Assembly: GCA_945607165.1 (NCBI GenBank)
Contig: CALYYZ010000002.1
Span: 1 to 40,114, forward strand
Direction: 5' to 3'
DNA length: 40,114 bases
Source: an uncultured Ruminococcus sp.
GTDB taxonomy: Bacteria > Bacillota > Clostridia > Oscillospirales > Acutalibacteraceae
Below the pieces are notes generated by a model, which saw only the letters and a list, made by a program, of their open reading frames with translations, was not told the origin of the DNA and ran no database searches. Positions 15,638 to 24,530 of the stretch are shown in pieces; within the stretch, counting starts at the first letter, position 1, and each line of letters begins with the position of its first letter. Position numbers and translations under genes: made by a program.

Positions 15638-17086
15638 TTATGCTTTTTTCCAAGCGGAGGGGAAAAGCAGTAAAAGCATAGGGAAGAGCTCGAGTCTGCC
15701 TGCAAGCATATCAAAAATCAGAACGCATTTTGAGAAAATGTTGAAATCCGCATAGCTTCCGACAGGTCCTACTGCTCCAAGACCCGGTCCGGTGTTGTTG
15801 AGGTTTGCGGCTACAGCGGTAAAGCTCGTCAGGAAATCCTTGTTTTCAATCGAAATCAAAAGAAAGCTGAAAACAAAAATGCCGATATATGCAACCAAAA
15901 ACATACTTGTAGACCTGATTATGCTGTGGTCAACGGTCTTGCCGTCCATCTTGACCGACCTTACATTCCTGGGATGTATAAGCAGAGAAAACTCCTTTTT
16001 AAGCTCCTTGCAAAGAATAATCAGTCTTGACACCTTAAATCCGCCGCCGGTACTTCCCGCCATTGCGCCGATGAAGGTGATTATTATGATGATTGCCTTT
16101 GACAGCTCCGGCCAGTGGTTTACATCTCCTATGCCGAAGCCGGTGGTGGTGATGATAGAGCTGACATAAAAGAAGCTTTGGTGGAATGCGTCATAGGCGG
16201 TGGGGTAAAGCGAGCTTATGTTAATGGCAATAACAGTAACGCTCAGTGCCGTTATGCCCAAATACACCCAAAGCTCCTCAATTTTGAAAGCACTTTTGAA
16301 TTTTCGTGCCAACAGCAGAATGTAGAATGTAAAGTTTGTTCCGAAAAGCAGCATAAAGACTGCAATCACTGTTTGAAAATAATAGGTGTTATAGGCGGCA
16401 ATGTTTGTGTTTCTTACACCGAAGCCTCCTGTGCCTGCTGTTGCAAAGCTTGTGTTGAGTGCGTCAAAAAGTCCCATTCCTCCGCACAAAAGAAGGGTAA
16501 GCTCAATCAGTGTAAGACCAATGTAAATGCCGTAAAGCAATGCGGCATAACTTCTCATTCTGGGCACTGCCTTACCTATAATGGGACCGGGACTTTCAGC
16601 CTTCATAAGATAAATGTTCTGTTGCCCGCCGAGCTTTGGAATAATGGCAAGCAAAAAGACAATAACGCCCATTCCGCCCAGCCAATTCAAAAAGCTGCGC
16701 CATATCAACATTCCGTGGCTTAGCCCCTCAATATTTGTCAGAACGGTGGAGCCGGTTGTTGTAAAGCCTGAAACGGTTTCAAAAAAAGCGTCAATAAACG
16801 AGGGGATTTCTCCGCTTAGCCAAAACGGCAGACACCCGACAACGGACATAAGCACCCAGCTCAGCGCAGTAGAAGCGAAGCCTGCTTTCTGATAAAGCAC
16901 CATATTATTAGGCTTCTTGATTTTTATTGACAAGAAGCCAACAAGGGCGCTCACAGCCCCAATAATAAGGAAGTACAGTCCCTCGTGCTCTCCGAAAATA
17001 TACGAGGTGAGCGTTGCAATCTGCATTGCTGCGCCCTCAATAATCAGTACCCAGCCGAGAATATATACAATAATTCGTTTATTCAT
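15638..17086 (-). CDS. trkH: Potassium uptake channel subunit, TrkH/KtrB family
   Basis: A 482-residue membrane protein that forms the K+ path of a Trk/Ktr system. It has about ten hydrophobic segments and the four pore-loop filters of the superfamily. They are visible around SGFTTTGSTV, ATAGTGGFG, ITTTGFGIGD and NNTGPGLGAVGP, followed by the conserved end AGRLELFPMLLLLFPSAW. KVSRLIILCKELKKEF is an intracellular loop after GSTGGGFK. It starts 15 bases after the trkA stop, with GAGGA upstream, so the two subunits are made from one mRNA. Confidence 0.95.
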   Translation of the reverse strand: MNKRIIVYILGWVLIIEGAAMQIATLTSYIFGEHEGLYFLIIGAVSALVGFLSIKIKKPNNMVLYQKAGFASTALSWVLMSVVGCLPFWLSGEIPSFIDAFFETVSGFTTTGSTVLTNIEGLSHGMLIWRSFLNWLGGMGVIVFLLAIIPKLGGQQNIYLMKAESPGPIIGKAVPRMRSYAALLYGIYIGLTLIELTLLLCGGMGLFDALNTSFATAGTGGFGVRNTNIAAYNTYYFQTVIAVFMLLFGTNFTFYILLLARKFKSAFKIEELWVYLGITALSVTVIAINISSLYPTAYDAFHQSFFYVSSIITTTGFGIGDVNHWPELSKAIIIIITFIGAMAGSTGGGFKVSRLIILCKELKKEFSLLIHPRNVRSVKMDGKTVDHSIIRSTSMFLVAYIGIFVFSFLLISIENKDFLTSFTAVAANLNNTGPGLGAVGPVGSYADFNIFSKCVLIFDMLAGRLELFPMLLLLFPSAWKKA

Positions 17087-17101
17087 AAATTAATTTGTTC
17101 C

Positions 17102-18460
17102 TCAATGTCTTTCAAGAATATCATCAAGATCGCTGAGCCCCTTATGCTTTGTAATTACAACAACCGAATCGTCAGGCATAATAACATCACTGCCCTGGGG
17201 AAGAATGATTTTTCCACGGCGGTAAATGCTGATGATTTGAAGATTATTCTTTAGGTTTAAATGCTGAAGCTCAACGCCGATAATCCTTGAGCCTTCCTTA
17301 ACCCTGAATTCAAGCGCCTCAATCTTATCATCGTGCAAACGATAAAGGGTTTCAATATTGCTTCCAAGCGAGTTTTGCATTGCACGAATATACCTTGCAA
17401 TATATTCACCGGTGAGACGCTTGGGGTGAATAACGCAGTCAAAGCCGAGATTGTCAAGAATTGAGTCAAAGGAGCTGTTGCTGACTTTTGTGATAACCTT
17501 TGCGCCGGATACATTCTTTATAAAGAGTGAGATTAGTATGTTTTCCTCGTCATAATCCATAAGTGCCGCAACACCGTCTGCGTGTTCTATTCCCTCGCTG
17601 AGCAGCAGATGCTGATCCATACAGTCTCCGTGAATTATTACGGCTTCGGGCAGAGCGTCTGCCAGAAATTCACAGCGTTTTGAGTCCTTTTCAATGATTT
17701 TAACCTTGGCTCCGGATTTTATGAGCTTTTGTGCAAGATAAAAGGTTACCTTGCCCCCGCCCAAAAGAATAACATCCTTGCTTCTGCCGATTGCAACGCT
17801 GATTTTCTTGAAAAATTTTGCAGCGGTTTCGGGCTTTGCCGCAACTGAAATGCGGTCGCCTGACTTAATTATAAAGTCGCCGTTGGGAATATAGACCTCC
17901 CCGTCTCGCTCAACAGAGGCAATCCTTACCTTTCCCTTGAGCAGGTCAATCTGACTGACCTGTTTGTCGCTTATCAGTGACTTTTCGGGAACTACCACCT
18001 TTATCAGATCGACCAGACCCTTTGAAAAGGTGTCGATTTCGATTGCAGCGGAGAAGCGAAGCAGACGGCTGATTTCAAGCGCAGCGGTAAGCTCCGGATT
18101 GATGGACATTGAAAGTCCGAGCTGATCCTTGACTCTGAACAAATCATTTTTATATTCGGGATTTCGCACTCTGGCTATGGTGTGTTTTACCCCCGCCGCC
18201 TTTGCCATAAGGCAGGTGTAAAGGTTGACCTCATCTCTTGCGGTGGCAGCGATAACCAAATCTGCGTTTCCCGCACCTGCCTCCATCAGCACTTCATAGG
18301 TTGCGCCGTTTCCCTCAATTCCCAAAACATCTATGGATTCGGAAAGCTTTTGCACAGCCTCGCCTTTAATATCAATAACAACAATATTGTGACCTTCCGT
18401 GTTAAGCTCGTTGGCTATAGAGGTGCCGACCTTACCGCATCCGACAATTACAATATTCAT
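17102..18460 (-). CDS. trkA: Trk system potassium uptake protein TrkA (NAD-binding regulator)
   Basis: A 452-residue cytoplasmic gating subunit with two RCK modules in tandem. Each has a TrkA-N Rossmann domain (MNIVIVGCGKVGTSIANEL at residue 1; DVILLGGGKVTFYLAQKL near residue 230) and a TrkA-C domain. TrkA-C examples are EIDTFSKGLVDLIKVVVPE in the first half and ALEFRVKEGSRIIGVEL in the second. Binding of NAD(H) or nucleotides gates TrkH. The start at 18460 has GAGAGG upstream; an extension to 18538 would run through the promoter and leader hairpin. It is the first gene of the trkAH operon. Confidence 0.95.
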   Translation of the reverse strand: MNIVIVGCGKVGTSIANELNTEGHNIVVIDIKGEAVQKLSESIDVLGIEGNGATYEVLMEAGAGNADLVIAATARDEVNLYTCLMAKAAGVKHTIARVRNPEYKNDLFRVKDQLGLSMSINPELTAALEISRLLRFSAAIEIDTFSKGLVDLIKVVVPEKSLISDKQVSQIDLLKGKVRIASVERDGEVYIPNGDFIIKSGDRISVAAKPETAAKFFKKISVAIGRSKDVILLGGGKVTFYLAQKLIKSGAKVKIIEKDSKRCEFLADALPEAVIIHGDCMDQHLLLSEGIEHADGVAALMDYDEENILISLFIKNVSGAKVITKVSNSSFDSILDNLGFDCVIHPKRLTGEYIARYIRAMQNSLGSNIETLYRLHDDKIEALEFRVKEGSRIIGVELQHLNLKNNLQIISIYRRGKIILPQGSDVIMPDDSVVVITKHKGLSDLDDILERH

Positions 18461-18488
18461 GATTATCCTCTCATCTTGAAAAGAGATA

Positions 18489-18509
18489 CGGGGAATTGTT
18501 AATTCCCCG
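18489..18509 (-). promoter_or_regulatory. Stable hairpin in the trkA leader
   Basis: A perfect 9-bp stem, CGGGGAATT (18489-18497) with AATTCCCCG (18501-18509), has a three-base loop. It lies in the predicted 5' untranslated region of trkA, between the promoter and the ribosome site, and lacks a T tract. It may stabilise the mRNA or bind a protein. Confidence 0.5.
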
Positions 18510-18526
18510 CAGTTTTGCATAAGGTC

Positions 18527-18555
18527 ATAATACACCATATTTGTATAAAAATCAA
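18527..18555 (-). promoter_or_regulatory. Promoter of trkAH
   Basis: On the minus strand TTGATT (18555-18550) and TATTAT (18532-18527) are 17 bases apart. The transcript would begin near 18520, about 60 bases before trkA. Confidence 0.65.
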
Positions 18556-18624
18556 TATATCAAACGAATTTTAGGATTCAAAATCACACGAAGTTTTTGC
18601 TTTCAAAATTTTGCAGCTCATTGA

Positions 18625-19290
18625 TTATCTTTTGCTTTTGCGGTGTCTGTAGTCCTCGTCAAGGTTATTTTTCCAGCTATTGCTGATGTAGGGTGATGTT
18701 CTGCACTCAGTTACCGCCTGTGAGATGCTTTCGAACATTATCTCTGTTCCCTTACTGTCGGGATTGTAGTTTACCGCCCTGTTTTCGGAGATTCCGAAGC
18801 TGTGAGCAGTTTCTATTGCGTCAATGTTTGCGCCGATAAACAAAAACTCCCAGCCGTATTTTTTCTTTGCCTTTTCTATCATTTCCTTAACCTTTTGTCC
18901 GGAATAAAGGCGGCTTGCGTTTTCCATTCCGTCGGTGGTTATGACAAACATTGTATGCTCGGGTACATCCTCTTTTCTTGCGTATTTGTGAATATTTCGT
19001 ATATGCTTCACAGTCGAGCCAACGGCGTCAAGCAAGGCTGTGCAGCCCCTTACATAATAATCCTTGTCTGTCATTGGTTTGATTTGTTCAATAGGCACTC
19101 TGTCGTGAAGCACCTCTGTTTCATTATCAAACAGAATTGTTGTAATATAGGCGGTGCCGTTGTTCTTTTTCTGCTTTTCAATCATTGAATTGAAGCCGCC
19201 GATTGTATCAGTCTCAAGCCCTGACATTGAACCGCTTCTGTCAATGATGAATACAAGCTCGGTTATGTTGTTTTTTACTGTGTTTTTCAT
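18625..19290 (-). CDS. von Willebrand factor A domain protein (TerY-like)
   Basis: A 221-residue cytoplasmic protein made almost entirely of one vWA domain, with no signal peptide or membrane segment. The metal-ion-dependent adhesion site is complete: FIIDRSGSMSG, the Thr in VRGCTALLDA and the Asp in VITTDGMENAS. Stand-alone vWA proteins of this size resemble TerY-type proteins, which recur beside PP2C phosphatases and Ser/Thr kinases (the TerY-P grouping described by Anantharaman, Iyer and Aravind). The kinases and phosphatase upstream fit that pattern. A GAGG site precedes the ATG. An inverted repeat (ACTGAT-AAAA-ATCAGT, 19316-19331) lies just upstream. Confidence 0.88.
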   Translation of the reverse strand: MKNTVKNNITELVFIIDRSGSMSGLETDTIGGFNSMIEKQKKNNGTAYITTILFDNETEVLHDRVPIEQIKPMTDKDYYVRGCTALLDAVGSTVKHIRNIHKYARKEDVPEHTMFVITTDGMENASRLYSGQKVKEMIEKAKKKYGWEFLFIGANIDAIETAHSFGISENRAVNYNPDSKGTEIMFESISQAVTECRTSPYISNSWKNNLDEDYRHRKSKR

Positions 19291-19341
19291 AATAAGATCC
19301 TCTGTAATACTATTAACTGATAAAAATCAGTATAAAATAAA

Positions 19342-19375
19342 ATGACTGTAGGCTTTGTTGTTACCTTACAGTCAT
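19342..19375 (-). terminator. Hairpin terminator after the macro-domain gene
   Basis: A perfect 9-bp stem, ATGACTGTA (19342-19350) with TACAGTCAT (19367-19375), is followed on the minus strand by TTTTATTTTATA. It separates the macro-domain gene from the vWA gene. The vWA gene may therefore have its own promoter or rely on read-through. Confidence 0.6.
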
Positions 19376-19424
19376 ATTATAGAGGATTTTTAATTGCTAA
19401 TGGTCGCCTTGCAAGCGACAATTT

Positions 19425-20420
19425 TTATGCTCCGAGCAAATTCTGGTCAAAGGCGAACAGAGCCTCGTTTATCTCGAAAATGTCATAGCTCTTTTTTGAA
19501 ATAAAGTATTCGATAATGACATCGAATTTGTTGCTGTGAGACAGTGCATATCCGGCCTTCATCAGCATATCCGAGGTTTCCTCAAGGTCAAGCTCAAGTG
19601 CAATGGCAAAGGCTATCGCTGTGGACTTTGAGGGTTTGTATTCAGGGTTATTTCGGATTTTTGAAAAAAGCTTTCGGTCAATATTTGCCTTTTTGTAGCA
19701 CTCGGAGTCGGTGATGCCTTTTTCGTCAATTTTTCGCAGAAGCATTTGAGAAAAGCTCTCGTCAAGCGTTTTCAGTCTGTCTCCAAGGCTTAATTCGGGT
19801 GCAGGAGCAGAAGGTGCCGGAAAGCTATTCTTGTAAGAATCAAACACAGAGCCTTTGTTGTATTCTGCTCGCCTGCAACAGCAGTCGATTGCTAATACAT
19901 AGGTGTCGTCAATGTACTGCTGAATATCGGAAAACAGCCTTTGGCTGATGGCGAAGGCTTCTCTGTCGAACACAACAAGATACACAAGCATATCGTTTTC
20001 CGACAAAAAACCGCTGATACTTTTTGTTGCAATTCTCAGAGCCTTATCCTTTGGAAATCGGAAGGCTCCGCTTGAAATCAGCGGAAAGGCTACCGACTCG
20101 CATTTGTACTGCTTTGCAAGCATAAGAGAGTTTTTGTAGCAGAGCGAAAGAAGCTCTTCCTCGCCGTTTTGACCGCCGCCCCATATCGGACCAACGGTGT
20201 GAATAACATATTTGCAGGGAAGCTTATAGGCAGAGGTGATTTTAGCTTCGCCCGTGCTGCAGCCGCCCAGCCCTTTACACTCTTTTTTAAGTTTCGGGCC
20301 GGCTGCCTTATGGATTGCTCCGTCAACTCCGCCGCCCCCTAAAAGGCTGTGGTTTGCAGCATTTACTATTGCGTCACATTCAAGCTTTGTGATATCGTTG
20401 CGAATAATTTTGATTGGCAT
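19425..20420 (-). CDS. Macro-domain protein with C-terminal helical/HTH-like domain
   Basis: A 331-residue two-part protein. Residues 1-170 form a macro domain, which binds ADP-ribose or its derivatives. The loops [21 protein letters not shown] and [16 protein letters not shown] contain the Asn and Gly residues typical of de-ADP-ribosylating MacroD-type members. The last ~120 residues ([20 protein letters not shown] onward) are all helical. They contain [19 protein letters not shown], which looks like a Xre-type helix-turn-helix, followed by [20 protein letters not shown]. It could thus couple ADP-ribose sensing to binding of DNA or a partner. The ribosome site is weak. It lies 102 bases downstream of a kinase gene. 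Confidence 0.88.
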   Translation of the reverse strand: MPIKIIRNDITKLECDAIVNAANHSLLGGGGVDGAIHKAAGPKLKKECKGLGGCSTGEAKITSAYKLPCKYVIHTVGPIWGGGQNGEEELLSLCYKNSLMLAKQYKCESVAFPLISSGAFRFPKDKALRIATKSISGFLSENDMLVYLVVFDREAFAISQRLFSDIQQYIDDTYVLAIDCCCRRAEYNKGSVFDSYKNSFPAPSAPAPELSLGDRLKTLDESFSQMLLRKIDEKGITDSECYKKANIDRKLFSKIRNNPEYKPSKSTAIAFAIALELDLEETSDMLMKAGYALSHSNKFDVIIEYFISKKSYDIFEINEALFAFDQNLLGA

Positions 20421-20522
20421 AGGCTTATCCCGGTTTCAATGATATTTTTATGTTTATTAGACATAAATTTTTGGTGTTTGTCTTTTTACAGCAGAATTTC
20501 ATATTCCCTTCAATTATCTCTC

Positions 20523-22265
20523 TTACTCTTTGTCAAAGCACACGCCGTAAAGCATTACAAGCTCGACAATGTTCACCAATGACAGCGACAGTATACAGGC
20601 AATCAGCATTACAACCCAAGCCTCTTTTGAGAAAACCTTTTGTGTGAAGATAATCTGAATAATGAAAACTACAATAACCTGAACAATAGTGAAAGGCATA
20701 AGTATGACTGCAATTATTATGTTGAAAAGCATACCTATCCAGCCGATTGACAGTGCGTCACGCACCCTAACTTTGCGCTTTTTTTCAAGCATTTGGTCAA
20801 TAATCCTGCCGCTCGCCTCTTCAGCCTTATCATCAACCTTCATTGTATATGGTATCGAATCAGTCGTTGAAGCTTTGCTTCTGTCTGCAATAACAGCTCC
20901 GCTGAAATTCCTTACATTTGCAGTATTGACCCCCTGAGTGGAGTTAAAATCGTGATTTTCCTGACTGTAATTATAAAATCCGCCTGATGCATTTGCAGAA
21001 ACGGTTTCATCTTCGTTTTCATGTGCATCGGAAATATCGGCTCTCTGAGTGTAATTAAAATCGTGCTTATTCTGATTGTCATTATATAAGCCGCCTGATG
21101 CGTTTGCGGATACGGTTTCATCTTCGTTTTCCTGCGCATCGGAAATATCGGCTCCCTGAGTGTAATTAAAATCGTGCTTATTCTGATTGTCATTATGTAA
21201 GCCGACTGATACATTTGCAGAGACGGTTTTACCCCTGTTTGTTTTGTCTATGTATACATATTTATCATTTTTAAAAGGAGTGTTTGCTCTGTCTGAGGGT
21301 AATTCGACCTTTATATTTTTTCTTGTCCCATTTGTGTAGTTTGGATTCGGTCTGTCATTATGATCAGTAAGGGAGAGTAATGCATTCTTTAATGCCTCGG
21401 CTGAACGGAATCTGTGTTCCGGCTTGAAGGAGCAGGCCTGAAGAATAATACCTCCGAGTCTCTGACCGGCATTGCATGGGGGATTAAGACGCTGACCCTG
21501 CATTCTTTTTATAATCGCCTCATTTTTGTCACCGTATTTTACGGGTGCAGGCGGCAGAGGAACAAACGGCTCACGGTTGAAGTTTAACAGTCTGTACATT
21601 ACCATACCGAGGGAATAGATGTCCACGCTTGAGCCGTAGGGCTCGCCCCGATACACCTCAGGAGCCATATAGGTGTAGGTGCCTTTTTTTGACATACCAC
21701 TCGAGGTTTTTTCAATAGTTCTTGCAACACCGAAGTCTCCTAACTTGTAAAATCCGTTTTTGGAAACGAAAATGTTGTCAAGCTTTATATCTCTGTGAAT
21801 AATATTGTTTTTGTGACAAACCGACAGAGCGTCGCACAGTTGGATTCCAAGCTCAATAACCTCCTGCTCGGTCAGAACATGGTTGCGCATAACCTGAGTA
21901 ATGGGGGTGAGCAGTTCCATTTTTATCAGAATATCCCAACCGATTTCGTTTTCGTGTTCTACAATGGAGTAATCCTCATATTCAACAATACCGGGATTTC
22001 CCCTTAGCTGAGACATAACGGCTATCTCGCCTATAAAATCGTTCACAAGGTCGAGGTAATAATCCGTTACGCTCTTATCGTCCATACCCTCGTTTTTGAA
22101 GCTTTGAATCTCAGCCTGTGAGGTGGGAATTTGAATGACCTTAAGTGCGCTGTGTTCTTCGATCCCGAAATTGTTTCTTACAATTTCATAAACCTTTCCG
22201 AAGCTGCCCTCTCCAATCAGACGGACAACCCTCCAATCGCTCCAAACCCTTCCGATGTCATACAT
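20523..22265 (-). CDS. Ser/Thr protein kinase with repeat linker and C-terminal membrane segments (kinase 1)
   Basis: A 580-residue Hanks-type kinase. Residues 1-290 hold the catalytic domain: Gly loop GEGSFGKVYE (18-27), Lys42 in ALKVIQI, catalytic Asp159 in HRDIKLDN, DFG at 177-179, and MAPEVYRGEPYGSSVDIYS. A linker with nearly three 37-residue tandem repeats (each containing NKHDFNYTQ) spans about residues 345-445. The end has two to three membrane segments (WIGMLFNIIIAVILMPFTI; WVVMLIACILSLSLVNIVEL). No PASTA domains are present, so it is not a PrkC-type cell-wall sensor. It shares ~60% of its kinase domain by eye with kinase 2 upstream. Confidence 0.95.
   Translation of the reverse strand: MYDIGRVWSDWRVVRLIGEGSFGKVYEIVRNNFGIEEHSALKVIQIPTSQAEIQSFKNEGMDDKSVTDYYLDLVNDFIGEIAVMSQLRGNPGIVEYEDYSIVEHENEIGWDILIKMELLTPITQVMRNHVLTEQEVIELGIQLCDALSVCHKNNIIHRDIKLDNIFVSKNGFYKLGDFGVARTIEKTSSGMSKKGTYTYMAPEVYRGEPYGSSVDIYSLGMVMYRLLNFNREPFVPLPPAPVKYGDKNEAIIKRMQGQRLNPPCNAGQRLGGIILQACSFKPEHRFRSAEALKNALLSLTDHNDRPNPNYTNGTRKNIKVELPSDRANTPFKNDKYVYIDKTNRGKTVSANVSVGLHNDNQNKHDFNYTQGADISDAQENEDETVSANASGGLYNDNQNKHDFNYTQRADISDAHENEDETVSANASGGFYNYSQENHDFNSTQGVNTANVRNFSGAVIADRSKASTTDSIPYTMKVDDKAEEASGRIIDQMLEKKRKVRVRDALSIGWIGMLFNIIIAVILMPFTIVQVIVVFIIQIIFTQKVFSKEAWVVMLIACILSLSLVNIVELVMLYGVCFDKE
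20935..21230 (-). repeat. 111-bp tandem repeat inside kinase 1 (about 2.7 copies)
   Basis: Units begin at 20935, 21046 and 21157, exactly 111 bases apart, and encode 37 residues each. The middle and right copies differ at only a few bases, which points to recent duplication; the left copy is more diverged. Confidence 0.9.
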
Positions 22266-22297
22266 ATATATCTTCTCCCATAATAATCAGCGTTTTC

Positions 22298-22609
22298 TTA
22301 GCTGTCAGTCTTTTTTTTTAATGACGAAACAGTTAAAAACAATCCTGCCGCTACTAAGCCGACCGTCAGCAGCACCGTTACTGTGTTTGAAACAGTAAAA
22401 CCCTGATCAATCATTTTTTCTAAGCTTCCGTTTACTATGGAGCCTAAAAACGAAAGCAGACCGAGTATCATCATAATTATTCCGGCAATAAGTCGTCCGC
22501 CGGAAGCGTTTGCGTCTTTTTCCGTTTTATTGATTTCAAGCTTTGCCCCGCAGACTGAGCATTTCCTGCTGCCGGCAGGATTATGGCTGTTGCATTTTTT
22601 ACAATACAT
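22298..22609 (-). CDS. Small zinc-ribbon membrane protein
   Basis: A 103-residue protein with an N-terminal zinc ribbon (MYCKKCNSHNPAGSRKCSVCG, given here as CKKCNSHNP and KCSVCG) and two hydrophobic segments near residues 38-60 and 78-98. The ATG at 22609, with GGGAG eight bases upstream, is the likely start; a TTG at 22624 overlaps that ribosome site. It sits between the two kinase genes. The same zinc ribbon plus membrane layout recurs in the DUF4234 protein at 26494. The function is unknown; it may be a substrate or adaptor of the kinases. Confidence 0.8.
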   Translation of the reverse strand: MYCKKCNSHNPAGSRKCSVCGAKLEINKTEKDANASGGRLIAGIIMMILGLLSFLGSIVNGSLEKMIDQGFTVSNTVTVLLTVGLVAAGLFLTVSSLKKKTDS

Positions 22610-22691
22610 AATATTAACTCCCAAATATATGATTTTAAGTGTAATTTTTTCAGTGTTTACGAAAACAAAAGGATGAGAATTTAGTGAAAGG

Positions 22692-24500
22692 CTATCTTTT
22701 CACAAATCCTTCGTTAAGAAGAGAATCCTCTGTTTCCTTCATTGAAATATAGTCTATATTATTGCCGCTTACAATGCCTAAATTGATAATTTCGCTGATG
22801 TTGTCCGGATCATCCATATCTGTCATTTTTATGGTATACTTTAGATATGACGAAAACTCCTTGCTTTCCACTGTGCAGAAGTTAAGCCTTCTGTAGTTGT
22901 CGCAGGTTTCTTCCAACACGCCTTTCACCGCATCAATTTCCGAGTCTGTCATATCAGTTTTAACATAATAAATGGTGTCGGTCATCTCTTGTACAATGTC
23001 GTCTTTGTATCCAAATTCCAAAGATTCAATAAGCTCTGATTCCGAATCCTTTTTTACAAAGTGGGAATCATCAAGTGAAGCGAAATAATTGTTGTATAAA
23101 TAAATTCCGTTGTCGGAAAAAACCTTGTTATACTCATATTCTGAGCCATCGGCATAGCTTATTTCGGAGGAATAGTTGCGATTTGATGATGACGAGCTGA
23201 TTCTTGAGCTGTAGGAGCTTGAATTTCCTGAGTAGTAGGAGTTCGAGCTTATTGAGATGCCTGAATACTGACTTCTTGAATATGAGCTGCCTGAGTTATA
23301 GCTTGAATCATTCTGCTTTGAAAGCAGTATAATGCCGGTCACCGTACCGATTCCGATTACGGCAATAAGGCAAATCAGTGCGATAAGCGGAGCCTTGGAG
23401 CGTTTGGGCTTAGCAGGCTTTTGGTTGTTAGGATTGAAATTGGTAAAGCCGTCTCCGTATTTATTGGGAGGCTCGTTATGCAGGTTGTTTACTCCGCCCA
23501 CAGGTGGGATATTGTTGTTATATTGATTAACGCTGCGTGTACGGTCAAAATTATCATATTGTGCATTTTGTCCGTACACAGGCATATAGTGTGGATCGTT
23601 TTTCAGCTTTACAAGCTCCGACTTCATCTCATTGGCAGACAAAAATCTGTCGCCGGGCTTGAAGGCGCAAGCCTTCAGAATAATACGGCTCAGACTTTCG
23701 CTTGCGTTTGCGGGCTTCAAAAGAGGACTGCCGGTCATTCGCTTTATCAGCGCTTCCTCCTTGTCCTTATAAGTTATAGCTGTCGGGGGCAGCGGCGCAA
23801 ACGGCTCACGGTTGAAGTTGAGCAGTCTGTGCATTACCATTCCGAGAGAATAGATATCCACACTCGAGCCGTAGTTTTCACCTCGGTAGACCTCGGGAGC
23901 CATATATGAATAAGTGCCTTTCTTAGACATCTCGCTCGTTGTTTTTTCAACCGTTCTTGCAACTCCGAAATCTCCGAGCTTGTATTGCCCGTTTTTGGTA
24001 AGGAAGATGTTATCAGGCTTAATATCTCTGTGAATAATACTGTTTTTGTGGCAAACGGAAAGGGCGTCGCACAGGCTTATTCCAAGCTCGATTATCTCGC
24101 TTTGCGAAAAGCTGCGGCTGTTGATGGTGGGAGCCAACGGAATAAGAAGCTCCATTCTTATCAGTATATCCCATCCGATTTTACCCTGATGGTTTACAAC
24201 GGCAAAGTCCTCATAGGAAACTATTGAGCTTTGTCCCTTGAGCTGATGCATAAGCACAATTTCCTGTGTGAAATCGTCAATCAGTCCCCTGTAATACTCG
24301 GTGATTTCGTTGTCGTTCATTCCGCCGTTTCTAAGACTTTGAAGCTCGGAATCAGAGTTGGGAATAGAGATTACCTTAAGGGCGCTGTGCTCCTCTACTC
24401 CGTAATAATTTCGCACAATTTCATAAACCCTTCCGAAGCTTCCTTTGCCGATAAGGCGTACAACTCTCCAGTTAGGCCAGATATTCTCAATGGGATACAT
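22692..24500 (-). CDS. Transmembrane Ser/Thr protein kinase with extracellular domain (kinase 2)
   Basis: A 602-residue Hanks-type kinase paralogous to kinase 1. The kinase domain is residues 1-290: GKGSFGRVYE, Lys42, HRDIKPDN with Asp159, DFG at 177-179, and APEVYRGENYG. A Pro/Asn-rich linker follows, then one membrane helix (APLIALICLIAVIGIGTVTG, about residues 370-392). A Ser/Tyr-rich stalk and a C-terminal extracytoplasmic domain of ~140 residues, which I do not recognise, complete the protein. PASTA repeats are absent. The ATG has GGAGGAG upstream. The MITE-like copy 2 lies between this gene and the phosphatase gene. Confidence 0.95.
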   Translation of the reverse strand: MYPIENIWPNWRVVRLIGKGSFGRVYEIVRNYYGVEEHSALKVISIPNSDSELQSLRNGGMNDNEITEYYRGLIDDFTQEIVLMHQLKGQSSIVSYEDFAVVNHQGKIGWDILIRMELLIPLAPTINSRSFSQSEIIELGISLCDALSVCHKNSIIHRDIKPDNIFLTKNGQYKLGDFGVARTVEKTTSEMSKKGTYSYMAPEVYRGENYGSSVDIYSLGMVMHRLLNFNREPFAPLPPTAITYKDKEEALIKRMTGSPLLKPANASESLSRIILKACAFKPGDRFLSANEMKSELVKLKNDPHYMPVYGQNAQYDNFDRTRSVNQYNNNIPPVGGVNNLHNEPPNKYGDGFTNFNPNNQKPAKPKRSKAPLIALICLIAVIGIGTVTGIILLSKQNDSSYNSGSSYSRSQYSGISISSNSYYSGNSSSYSSRISSSSSNRNYSSEISYADGSEYEYNKVFSDNGIYLYNNYFASLDDSHFVKKDSESELIESLEFGYKDDIVQEMTDTIYYVKTDMTDSEIDAVKGVLEETCDNYRRLNFCTVESKEFSSYLKYTIKMTDMDDPDNISEIINLGIVSGNNIDYISMKETEDSLLNEGFVKR

Positions 24501-24530
24501 ATACTCCTCCGATTCATAAATGCGTATTAT

